The notes beneath the pieces were generated by a model. It did no database searches, was not told the origin of the DNA, and saw nothing but the letters and a program-made list of their open reading frames with translations. Of a stretch of DNA of 20,670 nucleotides, positions 1-8,660 are shown piece by piece. Made by a program: the position numbers and the translations under genes. Each line of letters begins with the position of its first letter. The first letter of the stretch is position 1. Source of the stretch: an uncultured Allobaculum sp. (GTDB taxonomy: Bacteria; Bacillota_I; Bacilli_A; Erysipelotrichales; Erysipelotrichaceae); NCBI GenBank assembly GCA_948467695.1, contig CAOKFJ010000004.1:1-20670 (forward strand), written 5' to 3'.

Positions 1-427
1 GCGCGGTTTTGAGAATGAGAACCACTTTCATGAACTCGGATGCCTGAAACGATCCGATGCCGGGCAGCTGGAGCCATGAGTAGGCGCCGTTGACGGGCGA
101 GGCAAAAGGCAGTGTGTGTCCGGTAAAACGGTTGAGAAGCTTGGAGAGCAGAAGATAGATGAGAACACCGATCAGAAATTTGTAGACGATCGGTATGTAC
201 TCCATGATTTTTCGGTTGGAAATGCGGGTAATGAAAAAGATCGCGCTGAAACCGACGATATACCACATAATCTGACGGCGCAGATAATACGGACCGGCTC
301 CGTTGCGTATGAGGTTGAACGAGTTGTACAGGGCAAAGCAGCTGGTCGCAAAGAGAACGAGCAGGATGAGCAGAAAACCAAAATCAATCGAGTATGTCTT
401 TTTTCCAATCTGGATGTTCTGTTTCAA
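1..427 (-). CDS. SEDS-family cell-wall glycosyltransferase (FtsW/RodA/SpoVE), N-terminal part
   Basis: This gene is cut by the window edge; the first 142 codons are visible, reading leftward from a TTG at 427-425. SEDS proteins are polytopic membrane enzymes that polymerise peptidoglycan glycan strands from lipid II, usually with a partner class B PBP. The visible protein has a short basic N-terminus, then hydrophobic segments at about residues 15-36, 51-68 and 77-98. A stretch containing NGAYSWLQLPG and then FQASEFMKVVLI matches the family's NGARSWI-LPG and QPSEFMKI signature. The TTG start is chosen because it lies 7 nt after a strong AGGAGG (434-442 region, minus strand) and because the reading frame upstream has no better start. 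An extended -10 promoter lies just upstream. The gene is divergent from mutS. RodA-type and FtsW-type cannot be told apart from this fragment. Confidence 0.85.
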   Translation of the reverse strand, partial: MKQNIQIGKKTYSIDFGFLLILLVLFATSCFALYNSFNLIRNGAGPYYLRRQIMWYIVGFSAIFFITRISNRKIMEYIPIVYKFLIGVLIYLLLSKLLNRFTGHTLPFASPVNGAYSWLQLPGIGSFQASEFMKVVLILKTA

Positions 428-456
428 TGCCCTCACCTCCTCTTGAATTGCTTAAC

Positions 457-465
457 AGTATACCA
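457..465 (-). promoter_or_regulatory. Extended -10 promoter for the SEDS gene
   Basis: On the minus strand the sequence reads TGG-TATACT, which is an extended -10 element (TGn plus a near-consensus hexamer). The predicted transcription start falls about 23 nt before the TTG codon, leaving room for the AGGAGG ribosome binding site. No good -35 box is seen, as is common for extended -10 promoters. Inferred from sequence only. Confidence 0.5.
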
Positions 466-532
466 TAAGGAAAAACGCTCTTTACTTACGCCTGTGTCCG
501 GCATTCAGCGGGCGTAGGCATGGGTGATGGTT

Positions 533-541
533 TGATATACT
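533..541 (+). promoter_or_regulatory. Possible extended -10 promoter for mutS
   Basis: TGA-TATACT fits an extended -10 element, but it lies only about 10-15 nt from the mutS start codons, so the transcript would have a very short leader. No convincing -35 box is visible. The true promoter may lie further upstream in 428-530, where nothing else recognisable is seen. Confidence 0.25.
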
Positions 542-556
542 TGAGAAAGAATGCAT

Positions 557-3082
557 ATGGATAAAACAAAATACACACCGATGATGCAGCACTATCTGCA
601 GCTCAAAGAAGAATACCCCGATGCGATCCTCATGTACCGCCTCGGTGATTTTTATGAAATGTTTTTTGAAGACGCGAAAACTGTTTCGCGCGAACTGGAT
701 CTGGTTCTGACCGGACGCTCCGCCGGCGTGGAAAAAGCACCGATGTGCGGTGTGCCGTTTCGAGCGGCCAAATCCTATATTTCCCGTCTGGTTAAAAAAG
801 GCTACAAAGTCGCGATCTGCGAACAGCTTGAAGACCCCAAGGAAGCAAAAGGTCTGGTTGAACGAGGAATTATTCAGGTCGTTACGCCGGGAACGCTTCT
901 GGATGAAGAAATGTCAAAGCGCTCTTTGAACTATCTCGCCATTGTCGCTACCGACAGCTATCGCGCCCTTGTTCTGCTTTGCGAACTGTCGACAGGCGAA
1001 CTGCGCTATGCCGAACTGGAAAAAGCGCTGACGCCGGTGCGCTCGCTTCTTGCCGATCTGAATGTCAAAGAAGTCGTATCTCCCCGCAAGCTGGACAAAA
1101 ACTGGCAGGCTGCTTTTGCGCAGACCGAAAATCTGTCGTTTTCCACACAGGCGCCCGTTCCTTTAACGCCTTTTGACGAAAGCCTGATTCCCTATCCCGA
1201 CAAGCTGATCGAAACCGCTCTGGGAACTCTGACAGGCTATCTGCAGGCGACGTCCATGCAGCATGCCGATCATCTCATGCGCATGACGCCGCTTTTTCCG
1301 GCAAGCTGCATGGTACTCGATCCGGAGACGCGCTCTCACCTCGAACTGATCCGCTCGAATTCATCGAGCAGCAGGGCGCAGTCGCTGTGGGAGTTTATGG
1401 ACCGCACAAAATCCGCGCCCGGAAGCCGCATGCTTCGCGAATGGATCGAAGCGCCTTTGCTCGATGTCGAAGCGATCAATGCGCGTCAGGAAGCGGTTCA
1501 GACGCTTCTTGACCAGTTTCTCGTGCGCGCCCAGCTAAGCGACCATCTTTCATTTATTTACGATCTGGAGCGCCTTGCCACGCGCATCAGCTACCGTTCG
1601 GCAAGTCCGCGCGATGTGCTGCAGCTGAGCGCTTCTCTCGAACACGCCGCACCTATTCTCGATCTGGCAGGATGTCTGACAAGCTTTCCGATGCTTGGCG
1701 CTGTCAACGACTGCCAGGATCTGTACATGATTATCAAGGACGCGATTGTCGCCGAACCGCCGCTGACCACCAAAGACGGAAACTACATTGCCGATGGCTA
1801 CAATGCCGAGCTCGATGAAGTCCGCCGCCTTGCCACGCGCAGCGGTGAAGCGCTGATGGAACTTGAACAGCGCGAACGCGAAAGAACAGGAATCAAAAAT
1901 CTGAAGACCGGCTACAACCGCGTATTTGGCTACTATATCGAAATCCGCAGCAGTCAGCTTTCGCAGCTTCCTGCAGACTGCGGCTATGTGCAGAAGCAGA
2001 CGCTTGCCAACAGCGCCCGCTTCACCTTTGACGAGCTCAAGCAGCTCGAAGAAAAAATCCTGAACGCGCAGGAAAAGCAGATCGAACTGGAAGAGAAGAT
2101 CTTTGCCGAACTGCTCGAAACAATCAAACTTCGTCTAGCCGATCTTCATCAGCTCTCACGCGCCCTTGCGCTTGTCGATGTACTGGTCTGCCTGGCGCAG
2201 CTCGCGTCTGAAAAAGGCTATGTGCGCCCGACGTTCAACGACAAAGGCGTTATCGAAATCAGCGAGGGCCGTCATCCGATTCTTGATGAAAGAATGCCGG
2301 GCTTCGTCTCCAACAACTGGACGATGAATCAGGACTGCGATGTGTGTCTGATCACCGGACCGAACATGGGCGGCAAATCGACCTGGCTTCGCCAGAACGC
2401 GCTGATTGTCATCATGGCGCAGGCGGGAAGCTTCGTGCCCGCGCGCAGCGCGAATCTGCCGGTGTTCGACCGCATCTTCACACGTATCGGCGCAAGCGAC
2501 GATTTGCTTCAGGGCAAGTCGACGTTCATGACGGAAATGATGGAAGCCAACAACGCTCTGCGTCACGCGACGAAAAACTCGCTCATTCTGTTTGATGAAA
2601 TCGGACGCGGAACGGCGACATACGACGGCATGGCGCTTGCGCGTTCCATGCTCGAATACATCAGCGGTGCGCTTTGCGCCAAGACGCTTTTTTCGACGCA
2701 TTATCATGAACTGACTGATCTGGAGTCGACGATTCCCAATCTTCGAAACGTGCATGTCGATGTGCGCGAGAAGAACGGAGAGATCGAATTTCTCTACCGC
2801 ATTGTCGAGGGAAGAGCGGACAAGTCCTACGGCATTCATGTCGCCCGTCTTGCCGGACTGCCCAGTATGGTCATCAGCCGCGCGGACGAACTGCTGCACC
2901 AGTTTGAAGACGAGTCGCCGCTGGTCAATGTTCCCGCAAGTCTTTTCGTGATGGATCCCAACGATCTCAAACGCATGGATTTTGTGGAGGAAGTTCATCA
3001 GCTCGATGTCGACAATATGTCGCCGCGCGATGCCATCGACTACTTGTACAAGCTCAAAAAGAAAGCTGCAAAGCTTAGCTGA
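557..3082 (+). CDS. mutS: DNA mismatch repair protein MutS
   Basis: MutS recognises base mismatches and small loops after replication, then uses ATP to become a sliding clamp that recruits MutL. The protein (841 aa from 557) has the family's usual length. The N-terminal mismatch-reading motif GDFYEMF, with the Phe-x-Glu pair, lies near residue 30. The connector, lever and clamp domains occupy the middle. The C-terminal ABC-type ATPase has Walker A GPNMGGKST (about 601-609), Walker B LILFDE followed by IGRGT (about 676-686), and STHYHELT. Two in-frame ATGs compete, at 551 and 557. The purine-rich GAGAAAG at 543-549 is 1 nt from the first and 7 nt from the second, so 557 is preferred. It is the first gene of the mutS-mutL-miaA group. 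No defect in key residues is seen. Confidence 0.97.
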   Translation: MDKTKYTPMMQHYLQLKEEYPDAILMYRLGDFYEMFFEDAKTVSRELDLVLTGRSAGVEKAPMCGVPFRAAKSYISRLVKKGYKVAICEQLEDPKEAKGLVERGIIQVVTPGTLLDEEMSKRSLNYLAIVATDSYRALVLLCELSTGELRYAELEKALTPVRSLLADLNVKEVVSPRKLDKNWQAAFAQTENLSFSTQAPVPLTPFDESLIPYPDKLIETALGTLTGYLQATSMQHADHLMRMTPLFPASCMVLDPETRSHLELIRSNSSSSRAQSLWEFMDRTKSAPGSRMLREWIEAPLLDVEAINARQEAVQTLLDQFLVRAQLSDHLSFIYDLERLATRISYRSASPRDVLQLSASLEHAAPILDLAGCLTSFPMLGAVNDCQDLYMIIKDAIVAEPPLTTKDGNYIADGYNAELDEVRRLATRSGEALMELEQRERERTGIKNLKTGYNRVFGYYIEIRSSQLSQLPADCGYVQKQTLANSARFTFDELKQLEEKILNAQEKQIELEEKIFAELLETIKLRLADLHQLSRALALVDVLVCLAQLASEKGYVRPTFNDKGVIEISEGRHPILDERMPGFVSNNWTMNQDCDVCLITGPNMGGKSTWLRQNALIVIMAQAGSFVPARSANLPVFDRIFTRIGASDDLLQGKSTFMTEMMEANNALRHATKNSLILFDEIGRGTATYDGMALARSMLEYISGALCAKTLFSTHYHELTDLESTIPNLRNVHVDVREKNGEIEFLYRIVEGRADKSYGIHVARLAGLPSMVISRADELLHQFEDESPLVNVPASLFVMDPNDLKRMDFVEEVHQLDVDNMSPRDAIDYLYKLKKKAAKLS

Positions 3083-3325
3083 GCGCAAGTGTGAACGCAA
3101 AGACGTATTCATGCCAATGCATGGGCGGCTATGAAAAAACTAACCTTGAATTCAAGCAGAAGCAGTGTCTTCTGCTTTTATGCCTATTGAATAGACCGCG
3201 ATGCGCGTGCTGATGCACACCGCATATGCTGGTTTGAAGCGCGCCGGATGCCGCGCGCATTGAATACGAAAACCTGCCCAGGCATCCATCGAAAATCAGC
3301 TGAAGCAGGTTAAAAAGGAGGACGC
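3083..3325. other. mutS-mutL intergenic spacer with inverted repeats
   Basis: This 243-bp gap holds no credible gene. It contains the 9-bp hairpin at 3154-3177, a small palindrome CTATTGAATAG (3184-3194), and a 7-bp inverted repeat, AACCTGC (3271-3277) with GCAGGTT (3305-3311). The last repeat ends directly before the AAAAAGGAGG ribosome binding site of mutL. No clear mutL promoter with both boxes is visible. Confidence 0.6.
3154..3181 (+). terminator. Possible rho-independent terminator or attenuator after mutS
   Basis: AAGCAGAAG (3154-3162) pairs with CTTCTGCTT (3169-3177) around a 6-nt loop, followed by a short, interrupted T run. The stem is perfect over 9 bp but AT-rich and the U tract is weak, so partial termination between mutS and mutL is more likely than a hard stop. 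Confidence 0.45.
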
Positions 3326-5581
3326 ATGGGAATTATTCATGTGCTGGTTGAACAGCTCACCAACATGATCGCGGCGGGAGAAGTTGTCGACCGTCCGGTC
3401 AATATTGTCAAAGAGTGCGTGGAAAATGCACTCGACGCCGGTGCCACCGTCATTGAAATCGAGACCTTTCAGGGCGGCATTGACGGGGTGATTGTGACGG
3501 ACAACGGATGCGGCATGAGCTTCGACGACGCGAAAATGGCGTTCGAGCGTCATGCCACCAGCAAGATCAGAAGCGAAGAGGAACTGTTCTCCATCTCCAC
3601 CATGGGCTTTCGCGGAGAGGCGCTTCCCTCGATCGCCTCAGTCGCGCGAGTGACGCTCACCACCGCCAATGGAGAGGGCGGCACGCGCATTGTCTATGAC
3701 TACGGCGAACTCGCTGTACACGAAAAGGCGGATGTGCCCAAGGGCACGCGCATCGAAGTACGGGGGCTGTTTCTGCATACGCCCGCCCGTTTCAAATACC
3801 TCAAGAAACCCAACTACGAATTTTCCGTCATCGCCGATGCCGTCAACAAAATCGCGCTCGCGCATCCGGAGGTGCGCTTTACGCTTCATCATGACAACCG
3901 TCTGGTGTTCCAGACTTCGGGCAAATCCAACCGTCTTGAAATTCTGTATCAGATGTTCGGCAAGGACGCGGCGTCGAAAGCCGAGACGTTTTCGGCATCG
4001 TCTCCCGACTTCAAAATCAGCGGCTTCGCGATGCAGCCTTCGATCAACCGCGCATCCAAGAACTACATCTATCTGTGCCTGAACGGGCGCACGATCCGTT
4101 CATGGCCGATCGTCAACGCCATTGTGGAAGGCTATCGCGAGTTCATGCCCAAAGAGCGCTACCCGATCTGCTTTCTGAACGTCGAGACCGACTTTCAGCT
4201 TGTCGATGTCAATGTTCATCCCAACAAGCTTGAAGTGCGCATTTCCAAAGAAGAGTATCTTGCCGCGCTGATTCGCGATACCATCGCTTCGCTTTTTGAA
4301 GAGCGCATACAGGCGCCTGAACTGCAAAGTGTCGAGGAGCGAAAGGAAAACCGTCCCGCCCCAGTGCGCTATGCGATGGACCCGCTGCCCGGCACGACGC
4401 TTAACGCAAACGAGCGTCCGATAGAATACGGCAGTGCGCGAAAAAACACGCAGAGCGTTATCACCGCGAATATGAATACGCATGTGAATACAGGCGCAGA
4501 AAAGTCCCATGCAGCCGGATATGCAAAATCTGAAAATCAGATTTCTGGCGGATCTGCGCATTCATATGGCGATCGGAAATCGGAAAACGACTTTACCTAT
4601 CATAACAATCAGAAAAAAGCGGAAGATCTCGCATTTCTCGATCCCAGATTTCTCTCGAGGGCGCAAAGCGGTCTGGATGCGATCACAGGAAAATTATCTG
4701 ATGAAAAAAGCGCTGATCCTATAGCGGGAAGCGTCCCGTCCTATCCTGCAGGAACCGTATCACACGGCAGTTCGCCAGCGCCTGACGCTCTAAAGCCGAC
4801 AGCTTCTTCTCCGGCATCCAGCACGGAGAATACGGTGTCTTCAGATGCATCAGGCAGTCAGAAACCGACGGCGCCAAGTGCTCAAAGCAATGCGCAGGCG
4901 CAAAGAGAAAGCGCGCAGCCCGACAAACCGGACGCTTACGCTCCCGCCTATCCGTCCGGAACAACGCCGCCGCAAAGCAGAGCGGACGATGCAAGACGCG
5001 GCGCGAATTATTTTAAAGAGCTTCACATTATCGGACAGCTCAAGGATTCCTACATACTGTGTGAGGATGATCAGGGACTGGTCATCATCGACCAGCATGC
5101 AGCTCAGGAGCGCGCCAATTTCGAGCGCATACAAGCCGCATTCGAAAAGCCGCCCGTTATGCAGCCGCTGATGATTCCGATCACCAAACCGGTGCCCCAG
5201 AGCATGATCGCCATGGTCGACCGCCTCAATGAAGCGACTGGCCGATACGGTCTTCATTTCGACGTGCTCAATGCTTCGCTGGTCATCCGCGAGATTCCCT
5301 CGTGGATGCTCCAGCTCAATACCGAACGTTTTCTCGACGACCTTCTTTCCTGGTTCTCCACGCATCAGGATGTGAATATGCAGGAACTGCAGCGTCACCT
5401 TGTCGCGACAACCGCCTGTCATTCCTCCATCCGCTTCAACCGCCCGCTGACCATGGCGGAGATGGAAAAGGTCATCGAAGATTTGTGCCAGTGCCGGCAG
5501 CCGTATCACTGCCCTCATGGAAGGCCGACCGTCATCACGCTGTCGCTCAAGCAGCTGGCAAGGGAGTTTGAACGTGCATAA
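3326..5581 (+). CDS. mutL: DNA mismatch repair protein MutL (endonuclease-type)
   Basis: MutL couples mismatch recognition by MutS to strand removal. This one belongs to the nicking class found in bacteria without MutH. The N-terminal GHKL ATPase (about 1-335) shows the general-base Glu30 and the ENALDAG motif (33-39), DNGCGM (59-64) and TMGFRGEAL (92-100). The C-terminal dimerisation and endonuclease domain (about 560-751) carries the metal-binding DQHA-x2-E-x4-E motif (589-600), then ACHSSIR and CPHGRP. QPLMIP resembles the beta-clamp-binding motif of Bacillus MutL. The linker (about 335-558) is Ser/Ala/Pro-rich and roughly twice the length I would expect, making the protein (751 aa) long for the family. 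The start has a near-perfect AAAAAGGAGG 4 nt upstream. The last 8 nt overlap miaA. Confidence 0.96.
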   Translation: MGIIHVLVEQLTNMIAAGEVVDRPVNIVKECVENALDAGATVIEIETFQGGIDGVIVTDNGCGMSFDDAKMAFERHATSKIRSEEELFSISTMGFRGEALPSIASVARVTLTTANGEGGTRIVYDYGELAVHEKADVPKGTRIEVRGLFLHTPARFKYLKKPNYEFSVIADAVNKIALAHPEVRFTLHHDNRLVFQTSGKSNRLEILYQMFGKDAASKAETFSASSPDFKISGFAMQPSINRASKNYIYLCLNGRTIRSWPIVNAIVEGYREFMPKERYPICFLNVETDFQLVDVNVHPNKLEVRISKEEYLAALIRDTIASLFEERIQAPELQSVEERKENRPAPVRYAMDPLPGTTLNANERPIEYGSARKNTQSVITANMNTHVNTGAEKSHAAGYAKSENQISGGSAHSYGDRKSENDFTYHNNQKKAEDLAFLDPRFLSRAQSGLDAITGKLSDEKSADPIAGSVPSYPAGTVSHGSSPAPDALKPTASSPASSTENTVSSDASGSQKPTAPSAQSNAQAQRESAQPDKPDAYAPAYPSGTTPPQSRADDARRGANYFKELHIIGQLKDSYILCEDDQGLVIIDQHAAQERANFERIQAAFEKPPVMQPLMIPITKPVPQSMIAMVDRLNEATGRYGLHFDVLNASLVIREIPSWMLQLNTERFLDDLLSWFSTHQDVNMQELQRHLVATTACHSSIRFNRPLTMAEMEKVIEDLCQCRQPYHCPHGRPTVITLSLKQLAREFERA

Positions 5582-6479
5582 AGTTATCGCCATTGTCGGA
5601 CCGACCGCTTCGGGCAAAAGCTCGCTGGCTGTCGAAGCCGCAAAACGTCTTGGCGGAGAGATCATCTCCGCGGATTCCATGCAGGTGTACAAAGGCATGG
5701 ATATAGGAACCGCGAAGGTTCGTCCTGAAGAAACACAAGGTATTCCGCATTATCTGATCGATATTCAGCCGCTGGATGTTGCGTGGAATGTGCGGACCTT
5801 TCAGACGATGTGCCGCGAGAAAATCGAAGACATCTGCGCCAGAGGCAAGGTGCCGATTCTGTGCGGCGGAACAGGTCTGTATGTCAAAGCCGCCATGTAC
5901 GACTACGCATTCTGCGAAGAAAGCGACAAGGCGGCAGACGAAGAGAAAATGAAAGAGCTCGAGACGAAGACCAATCAGGAGCTCTATGAACTTCTTGAAC
6001 AGAAGGATCCGCAGGCATTGGAAAAAATTCACATCAACAACCGCAAGCGCCTGCTTCGCGCCGCGCTTATGGCGCTCTCCGACACACCCAAAAGCGCCAG
6101 AGAAAATGTACAGAAACACGAGCCGGTATACGACCTGTTCATGATCGGACTGAAGAGCGATCGCGCGCTGGAAATCGAGCGCATCAGCCGGCGCGTGGAT
6201 CAGATGTTTGATGAAGGCCTGGTCGATGAAGTATCCGCGCTTTTTTCCAGTGAAGAAAGCCGGACATGGAACAGTTTCCAGGGCATCGGCTACAAGGAGT
6301 TCGCCGACTGGTTTGAAGGAAAAGCAAGCCTGGATGAAGTGCGCGAACAGATCAAAATTCACACAAGGCAATATGCCAGAAGGCAGATGACGTGGTTCAA
6401 TCACCAGATGCCTGTGCGCTGGTACGATCCTGCCGATCGCGAAAAAATTCTGAATGAACTGGAGGAATGGTATGGATAA
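5574..6479 (+). CDS. miaA: tRNA dimethylallyltransferase MiaA
   Basis: MiaA transfers a dimethylallyl group to N6 of A37 in tRNAs that read codons starting with U, making i6A, which steadies codon-anticodon pairing. The 301-aa protein shows the P-loop GPTASGKSS (residues 9-17), the substrate motif ISADSMQVYKGMDIGTAK, HYLIDI, GGTGLYVKA and NNRKRLLRA, all typical of the family. The start is set at the GTG at 5574, which gives an N-terminus beginning MHKVIAIVGPT. AAGGGAG lies 7 nt upstream, and the upstream in-frame ATG at 5517 would add an unrelated extension inside mutL. The gene overlaps mutL by 8 nt and tcdA by 8 nt, indicating translational coupling. mutL-miaA adjacency is common in bacteria. 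Confidence 0.96.
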   Translation: MHKVIAIVGPTASGKSSLAVEAAKRLGGEIISADSMQVYKGMDIGTAKVRPEETQGIPHYLIDIQPLDVAWNVRTFQTMCREKIEDICARGKVPILCGGTGLYVKAAMYDYAFCEESDKAADEEKMKELETKTNQELYELLEQKDPQALEKIHINNRKRLLRAALMALSDTPKSARENVQKHEPVYDLFMIGLKSDRALEIERISRRVDQMFDEGLVDEVSALFSSEESRTWNSFQGIGYKEFADWFEGKASLDEVREQIKIHTRQYARRQMTWFNHQMPVRWYDPADREKILNELEEWYG

Positions 6480-7278
6480 TCACTTTAAACGCACCGCGCT
6501 TCTTTTTGGAGAAGACGGCATTGACACACTCGCAAACAGCTGCGTCGCCATCGCGGGATGCGGGGGCGTCGGCTCGTTTGCGATCGAGGCGCTTGCTCGA
6601 AGCGGTGTGGGAAAACTCGTTCTGATCGATATGGATACGGTCGAGGAAACAAACATCAACCGCCAGCTCTGCGCGCTTGAAAGCACAGTCGGACAGGCGA
6701 AAACCGAGGTGCTCAAAGCGCGCATCGCCGACATCAATCCCCATGCGAAAGTGATCATTCACACCGGCTGGTACGATGCGAATCTCAATGACTGGCTGCT
6801 CGAACAGAAGCCGGATTTCGTACTTGACTGCATCGATTCCATTCCATCCAAAAAGGATCTGATCCGCTTCTGCCTTGAGAACAAAATTCCGTTTATCGCA
6901 TCGATGGGCATGGCAAGACGCTTTGATCCGACGAAACTGGAAATCCTCGAACTCGAAAAAACAAAAGGTGATCCGCTCGCCAAAATCATGCGCGTATGGA
7001 AGCGCAAGGAGAAAATCAGAGGAAAAATCCCGACGGTCTGCTCGAGTGAAATTCCTATCGACATGATCGAGGGCGAGCCGCTTCCTTCTTCGATTTTCGT
7101 TCCCGCAAGCGCCGGTCTGCTTATGGCATCGCACGCGGTTAAAGAACTTCGACGCCTTTCGCAGTCCGAAAAATTATCCGAAAGCATAATTTCCTCTCCC
7201 ACGCAAAACAATGAGAAAATAGATAAGAATCCATTGCATGCGCAGGCAGAAACCACTGTCTGCCAGGGAGATGAGTAA
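6472..7278 (+). CDS. tcdA: tRNA threonylcarbamoyladenosine dehydratase TcdA (E1-like)
   Basis: TcdA uses ATP to dehydrate t6A at position 37 of ANN-decoding tRNAs to the cyclic form ct6A. The 268-aa protein has the E1/ThiF-type Rossmann nucleotide-binding motif GCGGVG (about 29-34), followed by LVLIDMD and ETNINRQ, the adenylation signature. After the E1-like domain comes a polar tail of about 40 residues that I cannot assign. The start is placed at 6472, where GGAGG sits 6 nt upstream; an in-frame ATG at 6454 lacks such a site. The gene overlaps miaA by 8 nt, so two enzymes acting on the same tRNA position (A37) are translationally coupled. Family membership is firm; the ct6A role is inferred from the CsdL/TcdA/YrvM family. 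Confidence 0.92.
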   Translation: MDNHFKRTALLFGEDGIDTLANSCVAIAGCGGVGSFAIEALARSGVGKLVLIDMDTVEETNINRQLCALESTVGQAKTEVLKARIADINPHAKVIIHTGWYDANLNDWLLEQKPDFVLDCIDSIPSKKDLIRFCLENKIPFIASMGMARRFDPTKLEILELEKTKGDPLAKIMRVWKRKEKIRGKIPTVCSSEIPIDMIEGEPLPSSIFVPASAGLLMASHAVKELRRLSQSEKLSESIISSPTQNNEKIDKNPLHAQAETTVCQGDE

Positions 7279-8598
7279 ATGAATACAATGACCATCCAGC
7301 TTCTTCTGCTGGTGATACTTCTTCTGCTTTCCGCCTTCTTTTCATCGGCGGAAACATCGCTGGTCGCCGTCAACAAGATCCGCATACGCACGCTGGCCGA
7401 CCAGGGAAACCGCAAAGCGAAGATCGTGCTGCAGATTTTTGAAAACGAGTCGAAAATGCTGTCGGCGATTCTGATCGGCAACAACCTCGTCAATACGTTC
7501 ATGGCGTCTCTTTCATCCATGATCGCCTACCAGTTCGGCGGATATGCGGTCTCGATCGCGACCTTTCTGATCACGTTTCTGATTCTGGTGTTCGGCGAGA
7601 TCACACCGAAAACGCTGGCGACGCGGGAAGCAGAGCGCTTCGCGCTCAACTACGCGCCCGTCATCCGTTTCCTGATGCAGATTCTCACGCCGGTCATCTG
7701 GTTCATCAATCTGTTTTCGAGCATGATTCTGCGTCTGTTCGGCGTGCGCGAAGACAAGAAAAACGCGCAGATCACGGAAAGCGAACTGCACACGATTCTG
7801 GATGTGTCGCATGAAGAGGGCGTCATTGAAGCCGACGAGCGCGATATGATCCGCAATGTGTTCGACTTCACGGATGCCAAAGCCAGAGAAATCATGGTGC
7901 CCCGCGTGCATGTCACTTCTGTAGCAAGCGATGCGACATGCGCCGAGCTCAAGGCGATTTACGATCGCGATCACTTCACGCGTCTTCCGGTGTATGAGGG
8001 CAATCCCGACAACATCATCGGCATTCTCAATATGAAAGATCTGATTTTTCACGATCCCGATCAGCCGTTCGATCTGAAGAAGATGCTGCGAAAACCGTAT
8101 TTCACGATTGAAAACAAAGGCATCAACGAACTGCTGCAGGAAATGCAGAAAGACCAGTACAACATGACGATTGTGCTGGATGAATACGGCGAGCTTGCCG
8201 GCATTCTGACGGTCGAAGACATCATTGAAGAAATCGTCGGCGAAGTGCAGGATGAATTCGATGCTGCGGAAAACGACAACATCATTCAGGTGGCGCCGGG
8301 CAAATACAAAGTCAAAGGCTATCTTTCTCTGCATGATCTCAACGATGAACTTTCGCTCGATCTCGACAGCGAAGACTACGATTCCGTCGGCGGTCTGCTT
8401 ATTGAAAAGCTTGGACGCTTTCCAACGCTTGGCGAAAAGGTCGAACTCGATGACGGTGTCGTCATGCGGGTAACATCTCTGCAGAAAAACCGCATTGAAC
8501 AGGTTCTGCTCGAAATTCCGGCAAGAGAACATCCGGCATCGGCCGATGAAGAAAGCGGAACGGATGATGGCGATCATGCGTCCGGACCATCAAAGTAG
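7279..8598 (+). CDS. CNNM/CBS-domain membrane transporter (HlyC/CorC family)
   Basis: This 439-aa integral membrane protein has a DUF21/CNNM transmembrane domain (hydrophobic stretches at about 4-24, 66-85, 90-110 and 125-150), with the family motifs FFSSAET near the N-terminus and FGEITPKTLA. Two CBS domains follow (about 205-260 and 270-330), including EIMVPRV and the conserved VLDEYGELAGILTVEDIIEEIVGE. A CorC_HlyC domain follows (about 340-420), then an acidic tail. Relatives such as MpfA are linked to Mg2+ efflux, and the old 'hemolysin' label is misleading. The ATG directly follows the tcdA stop with GGGAG 8 nt upstream, so it is the last gene of the mutS-led group. The transported ion cannot be read from the sequence. 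Confidence 0.92.
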   Translation: MNTMTIQLLLLVILLLLSAFFSSAETSLVAVNKIRIRTLADQGNRKAKIVLQIFENESKMLSAILIGNNLVNTFMASLSSMIAYQFGGYAVSIATFLITFLILVFGEITPKTLATREAERFALNYAPVIRFLMQILTPVIWFINLFSSMILRLFGVREDKKNAQITESELHTILDVSHEEGVIEADERDMIRNVFDFTDAKAREIMVPRVHVTSVASDATCAELKAIYDRDHFTRLPVYEGNPDNIIGILNMKDLIFHDPDQPFDLKKMLRKPYFTIENKGINELLQEMQKDQYNMTIVLDEYGELAGILTVEDIIEEIVGEVQDEFDAAENDNIIQVAPGKYKVKGYLSLHDLNDELSLDLDSEDYDSVGGLLIEKLGRFPTLGEKVELDDGVVMRVTSLQKNRIEQVLLEIPAREHPASADEESGTDDGDHASGPSK

Positions 8599-8660
8599 TT
8601 TCGTATGACGCCAGTCCATGCGCACAAAAATCCTCGTAAATTAAAATTCAGAGAACAGGA

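Noticed and set aside
116..517. A plus-strand frame of 133 codons at the left edge
   Set aside because: It is opposite the SEDS gene, whose minus-strand translation has transmembrane segments and the family signature.
1348..1366. Inverted repeat around GAATTC inside mutS
   Set aside because: It is within well-conserved coding sequence and has short arms; nothing suggests a function beyond the protein.
2156..3112. A 318-codon minus-strand frame over the end of mutS
   Set aside because: It is antisense to the MutS ATPase domain with no motif, no ribosome binding site and an Arg/His-rich composition typical of a shadow frame.
4850..5698. A minus-strand frame of 282 codons across the mutL-miaA junction
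   Set aside because: It crosses two well-supported genes on the other strand and has no ribosome binding site or known motif.
7513..8577. A 354-codon minus-strand frame over the CNNM/CBS gene
   Set aside because: The plus-strand protein has clear CNNM, CBS and CorC domains; the antisense translation matches nothing I recognise.
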